DNA of 64,000 bases from a bacterium. GTDB lineage: Bacteria > Cyanobacteriota > Vampirovibrionia > Gastranaerophilales > Gastranaerophilaceae. Location of the stretch: the NCBI GenBank assembly GCA_017626055.1, contig JAGAJM010000004.1, positions 124,001-188,000 of the forward strand, read 5' to 3'. Positions 60,397 to 64,000 of the stretch are shown one piece after another; the stretch's first letter is position 1; every line of letters starts with the position of its first letter. Below the pieces are notes generated by a model, which did no database searches, had not been told where the DNA came from, and was given only the letters and a program-made list of their open reading frames with translations. Both the position numbers and the translations under genes were made by a program.

Positions 60397-61662
60397 TTGA
60401 AAAAGATAATAGTACAGAAGTTTGGTGGAACATCTGTTGCAGACACAGATAAAATTAAAAATGTTGCCCAAACTGTCATAAGGGAGAAAAATAACGGAAA
60501 TGATGTTGTGGTAGTAGTTTCAGCGATGGGACATACAACAGATCATTTGGTAAAAATGGCAAAAGATTTAAACCCTAATCCATCAGCAAGAGAAATGGAT
60601 ATGCTTTTGTCAACAGGTGAGTGTGTTTCTATTGCTTTATTAACAATGGCAATTCAAGCTCAAGGTTATAAAGCAGTTAGTTTCAACGCAACACAAATTG
60701 GTATTTTAACAGAAAATGTTCACTCAAAGGCAAGAATTGTTGATATTAAAACTGAAAAATTGAAAAAGAATTTAGAAGAAGGAAATATCATTGTTGTTGC
60801 AGGTTTCCAAGGTGTGACAGAAGATGGTGAAATCACAACATTAGGTCGTGGTGGTTCTGATACATCTGCAGTAGCGTTGGCCGCAGCTTTGAATGCCGAA
60901 AGATGTGATATTTATACAGATGTTGAGGGCGTTTACACAACAGATCCTAGAGTTGTGCAAAATGCTTCGAGACTTGATATTATTTCATACGAAGAAATGT
61001 TAGAATTGGCTCATGCGGGTGCTAATGTTCTTCATCCTCGCAGTGTTGAAACTGCAAAACAATGTGCTGTACCACTAAGAGTTCGCAGTAGTTTTAAACT
61101 AGAAAACATGGGAACATTAATTTTAGGAGTTGAAAAAATGGAAATAAATAAACCAGTCGCAGGTGTTGCTGCGGATTCATCACAAGTTAGAGTTGTAGTT
61201 TGCGATGTGCCTGATACACCAGGTGCGGCGGCTACTTTGTTTAGTAGTTTGGCTGATGAAAATGTTTCAGTTGATATGATTATTCAATCATATGCTCGCA
61301 AAGTTTCTAATACAAACGATATTGCGTTTACTATTAACAAGGAAGATTTGGATAAAGCAACAGCTATTTTAAAAGATGTTCAAGTAAAACTTGGTGCTGC
61401 TGATGTTAAAATCGATGATGATATTGCAAAAATTTCTATTATCGGTGCTGGCATGATTGATAGACCTGGTATTGCGTCAACTATGTTTAAAACTTTGGCT
61501 GAAAATAACATCAATATTAGAATGATTTCAACAAGTGAAATTAAAATCAGTTGTTTAATCAACAAAGATGATGCTCAAGCAGCAGTTAAAGCGTTACATG
61601 ATGTATTCAATCTTGGTTGTGACGAAATTGCTGATGTAAAAGGTACATTGCCAGATGTTTAA
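60397..61662 (+). CDS. lysC: Aspartate kinase
   Basis: 421 residues from the TTG at 60397 (AGGGA upstream). Aspartokinase phosphorylates aspartate in the first step of lysine, threonine and methionine synthesis. The kinase domain shows KFGGTSVAD, VVSAMGHTTDHLV and TTLGRGGSDTSAVALA; two ACT domains follow from about residue 265 (VVVCDVPDTPGAAATLFS and ISIIGAGMIDRPGIASTMF), which bind lysine or threonine for feedback control. It overlaps no gene but follows the TPR gene by 1 base. dapL at 30866 acts later in the same pathway. A terminator follows. Confidence 0.97.
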   Translation: MKKIIVQKFGGTSVADTDKIKNVAQTVIREKNNGNDVVVVVSAMGHTTDHLVKMAKDLNPNPSAREMDMLLSTGECVSIALLTMAIQAQGYKAVSFNATQIGILTENVHSKARIVDIKTEKLKKNLEEGNIIVVAGFQGVTEDGEITTLGRGGSDTSAVALAAALNAERCDIYTDVEGVYTTDPRVVQNASRLDIISYEEMLELAHAGANVLHPRSVETAKQCAVPLRVRSSFKLENMGTLILGVEKMEINKPVAGVAADSSQVRVVVCDVPDTPGAAATLFSSLADENVSVDMIIQSYARKVSNTNDIAFTINKEDLDKATAILKDVQVKLGAADVKIDDDIAKISIIGAGMIDRPGIASTMFKTLAENNINIRMISTSEIKISCLINKDDAQAAVKALHDVFNLGCDEIADVKGTLPDV

Positions 61663-61688
61663 AATCTGATTTGTAAAGATTATTTATT

Positions 61689-61724
61689 AAAAGGGTAGAA
61701 TTTTAATAATTCTACCCTTTTTAC
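61689..61724 (+). terminator. Intrinsic terminator after lysC
   Basis: aaaagggtagaatt (61689-61702) and aattctaccctttt (61708-61721) pair with a 5-base loop and T-rich flanks, ending the KdsC-TPR-lysC transcript. Confidence 0.93.
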
Positions 61725-61777
61725 TAGCAAAAAATAAAATTTTCTGTATTAATAGTCATGGGGAATATATTCTTAAC

Positions 61778-63214
61778 ATGGTCAATTCAGTAACAGATAA
61801 ATTTTCAACATTTTCAACGCTAAGTAAGTATAGTACTTATGCGAATTTTTCTGTTCCGAGCTCGCCAAGTGTTTTGACTCAATCTGGGGGGCAGGTCAAA
61901 GATACTTTTGAATTGAAACAAAACAAAGGTAAACAATTATTACCTTTAGGTTTAATTGCTGGTGGTGGAGTATTGTTATATCTAGGTTTGAGAAGACCTT
62001 CTCCTAGAACTATGTACACAAACTTTATAAATGGCAAACTTTTTAATGTTGAGAAAAAGATGAGAGTTTTCACCGCGAGTGTGAAAAATAGTTTGGATAA
62101 AGTTACAGCTGAAGCTACAAACTTTATTGATGGTTATAAAACACGTAGATTTATTGATCCTGCCGATAATTTAGGGCCATTAAAATCTTTAACAGATCCA
62201 AGACATTTGATACATGCTCAAGATATTGCGTTTGAAACTATTATTGCTAGAGATCTTGCTCGTACTAGAGTGGGTGCAACTGATTTTGGTAATTTTTCAT
62301 CATTGGTTACAAGTTTGATACGTACTGCAAAAGGTGAGATGGCTGATAGTCAACGCCTTGTAAAATTAGATTTTGGGGATATATTAGCGACTCCAATTGC
62401 AAGAAATGAAAAATATGTGGATTTAATCGAGGAATGTGAAAATCGACTTATTAGTATGATAAATTTCTCAAGTGAACAAACTGGGAAAATTATTGATGAG
62501 CAGACTTTAGCAGTTGTAAAACATTTACATATGCAGATGGCAAATGCAGTTTTAGAATCAAGAAAACGTGTTAGACATTCAAAAATGAATATTATAGATG
62601 AAACATATTCTAGAATGAGAAGTATTTTAGGAGTAAATAATTTAAGACCGACTTATAATATGGTTTCTGAGGCAACTGGTTTTGCACATTTAACTGAAAC
62701 ACAATTAAAACCAACGAAATTACCTGCAAAACTAAGAAAAGCTGTTCCTTATAATGCTTATTTAAAAGCGCTTCAAACAAAGGATTTTAGTAATTTAACA
62801 GATGAAGATATAAGGGAAATTTTTTATTCTGCACATTATGAAAATAATTTGCAAGATTTAGGATTTTTAATTGACAGGTTAAGACTTAGACAAGCCGTAG
62901 ATAAAGCAAAATCTCCAGATAGAGCATCATCTTACGATGTAATTGTTCCTAAATTAGAATACTTATCAAAACGACTTCACGAATTTGGTAAACGTGAATT
63001 GTTTGGAGTTCTTGATAAAGATTTTGATCATATGCGTTTGGAAAATAAAAGAGCCTCTGTATATTATGTTTTAAGGGTTGCAAGACGTTTAGGATTTGAC
63101 AGTATTCAAGATATGGATGCAATGATGTTGAAAGAAAATTCAGCATATGCGGACCTCAACATAAGAAAATATATTCAAATTTTTAAAGATAATCCTGATT
63201 TATATTTTAGTTAG
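61778..63214 (+). CDS. Hypothetical membrane-anchored helical protein (DTF motif)
   Basis: 478 residues. The N-terminal ~45 residues are Ser/Thr-rich and lead to KDTFELKQ, similar to QDTFTKS in GalM. A membrane segment follows (about 52-68, LLPLGLIAGGGVLLYLGL), then a long mostly helical, basic region to the end. No domain was recognised. There is no ribosome site close to the ATG; TATATT (61766-61771) ends 6 bases upstream, so a leaderless mRNA is possible. It lies between lysC (terminated) and ppdK. Function unknown. Confidence 0.7.
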   Translation: MVNSVTDKFSTFSTLSKYSTYANFSVPSSPSVLTQSGGQVKDTFELKQNKGKQLLPLGLIAGGGVLLYLGLRRPSPRTMYTNFINGKLFNVEKKMRVFTASVKNSLDKVTAEATNFIDGYKTRRFIDPADNLGPLKSLTDPRHLIHAQDIAFETIIARDLARTRVGATDFGNFSSLVTSLIRTAKGEMADSQRLVKLDFGDILATPIARNEKYVDLIEECENRLISMINFSSEQTGKIIDEQTLAVVKHLHMQMANAVLESRKRVRHSKMNIIDETYSRMRSILGVNNLRPTYNMVSEATGFAHLTETQLKPTKLPAKLRKAVPYNAYLKALQTKDFSNLTDEDIREIFYSAHYENNLQDLGFLIDRLRLRQAVDKAKSPDRASSYDVIVPKLEYLSKRLHEFGKRELFGVLDKDFDHMRLENKRASVYYVLRVARRLGFDSIQDMDAMMLKENSAYADLNIRKYIQIFKDNPDLYFS

Positions 63215-63338
63215 TTTAAAACATGTTAAAAGATATAAACAAACTCCTTGCATAAAATAGTATAAAAGCATGTTCATGATAGAATTTTATTAACAATTAT
63301 CTAGAGAGATATTTTATACTAAAAGGAGAAAAAGAATT

Positions 63339-64000
63339 ATGACAGAAAAACGAGTATGGCTTTTCAGAGAGGGCGACGCTTCTATGCGTAATCTTCTTGG
63401 TGGTAAAGGTGCAAACTTGGCAGAAATGACAAACTTAGGTTTACCAGTTCCTCCAGGTTTAACTATCACAACTGAAACTTGTATGGCTTACATCAATAAT
63501 GGTAATAAAATGCCAGAAGGTTTAATGGATGAAGTTAAAACTGCTTTAAAAGAAGTTGAAGCTCAAAAAGGTCAAAAATTTGGCGATCCAGTAAACCCAC
63601 TTTTAGTATCAGTTAGATCTGGTGCTAGAGTTTCAATGCCTGGCATGATGGAAACTATCCTTAACCTAGGTTTGAACGATCAAACAGTTGAAGCAATGAT
63701 TAAATTAACAAACAACCCAAGATTCTGCTATGACTCTTATAGAAGATTCTTAACTATGTTTGGTTCAGTTGCTTGGGAAATGGACAGACAAAAATACTTC
63801 GAATCTGAACTTGAAAAAGTTAAAGAAAGAGAAGGCGTAAAACAAGATACAGAAATTTCAGCAGAAGGTTTGAAATCTTTGATTCCTGTTTACAAAAACA
63901 TTATTAAAGAAGTTACTGGTAAAGAATTCCCACAAGATCCATATGTACAACTTCAAGAAGCTATTGAAGCAGTATTCAGATCTTGGAATATTCCACGTGC
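63339..64000 (+). CDS. ppdK: Pyruvate phosphate dikinase, 5' part
   Basis: The gene starts at the ATG at 63339 with AAAGGAG 8 bases upstream and runs off the right edge; 220 codons are visible of a usual ~880. VWLFREGDASMRNLLGGKGANLAEM is the conserved N-terminus of the nucleotide-binding domain, followed by VSVRSGARVSMPGMMETILNLG and YDSYRRFLTMFGSVAW. PPDK interconverts pyruvate + ATP + phosphate and PEP + AMP + pyrophosphate and is common in anaerobes for glycolysis or gluconeogenesis. The upstream TATACT near 63315-63320 may be its promoter. Confidence 0.96.
   Translation, partial: MTEKRVWLFREGDASMRNLLGGKGANLAEMTNLGLPVPPGLTITTETCMAYINNGNKMPEGLMDEVKTALKEVEAQKGQKFGDPVNPLLVSVRSGARVSMPGMMETILNLGLNDQTVEAMIKLTNNPRFCYDSYRRFLTMFGSVAWEMDRQKYFESELEKVKEREGVKQDTEISAEGLKSLIPVYKNIIKEVTGKEFPQDPYVQLQEAIEAVFRSWNIPR

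Overview
The window is a low-GC (about one third G+C by eye), gene-dense bacterial chromosome segment. Several features point to a Gram-negative-type envelope: a giant autotransporter with a C-terminal beta-barrel, an ADP-heptose-type glycosyltransferase, a KdsC-like phosphatase and type IV pilus PilM/N/O proteins. LL-diaminopimelate aminotransferase (DapL), rubrerythrin, pyruvate phosphate dikinase and the AT-rich coding style fit an anaerobic, gut-associated member of the non-photosynthetic cyanobacterial sister group (Vampirovibrionia/Melainabacteria, order Gastranaerophilales). That placement is inference; no 16S rRNA gene is present.

Layout. 1-1321: two paralogous proline-rich membrane proteins. 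1474-3221: DAHP synthase and a HAD phosphatase. 3618-4907: winged-helix protein, small membrane protein and rubrerythrin. 5013-7547: four small proteins sharing a short N-terminal F-x-G/A motif. 7650-10385: acyltransferase, a duplicated tRNA-Met 3' end flanking a 130-base insert, tRNA-Met and a MATE transporter. 10416-11490: secreted parvulin and a secreted unknown. 11591-15652: proB-proA, a SprA-like metalloprotease and ftsZ. 15715-21564: a 1949-residue protein with papain-like catalytic residues. 21746-22430: a TSCPD/NifX-like pair. 22494-28025: autotransporter. 28120-32960: uridine-kinase-like protein, calpain-like protease, dapL and a zinc metallopeptidase. 33033-36620: glycosyltransferase 9, small ORF, DUF2971 protein and an HExxH membrane protein. 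36792-41344: thioredoxin, carbonic anhydrase, tagged protein, RNase HI and UvrD-type helicase. 41493-43200: three secreted matrixin-like proteases. 43306-48942: acetyltransferase, tagged coiled-coil protein, galM, aroC and a secreted unknown. 49041-53386: receiver protein, DRE-TIM aldolase, radical SAM protein, pilO and a pilM-pilN fusion. 53477-64000: nadA, rlmB, rpoD, an HTH regulator with operator, histidine kinase, KdsC-like phosphatase, TPR protein, lysC, an unknown and the 5' part of ppdK.

Three themes stand out. First, at least eight otherwise unrelated proteins without Sec signals carry the same short motif ([I/V/P/T]-x-F-x-[G/A]) near the N-terminus; they include the giant papain-like protein, an acetyltransferase-like protein and an HExxH protein, so the motif may be a sorting or export tag. 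Second, the region is unusually rich in peptidases (papain-like, calpain-like, three matrixin-like, SprA-like and other HExxH proteins). Third, about nine genes have a TATAAT-like box ending 6-7 bases before the start codon and no Shine-Dalgarno sequence, which predicts leaderless mRNAs.

Housekeeping genes are scattered among these: aromatic, proline, lysine and NAD biosynthesis, cell division, the primary sigma factor and central carbon metabolism. Convergent genes are packed tightly, with stop codons that share a TTAA or coding ends that overlap.
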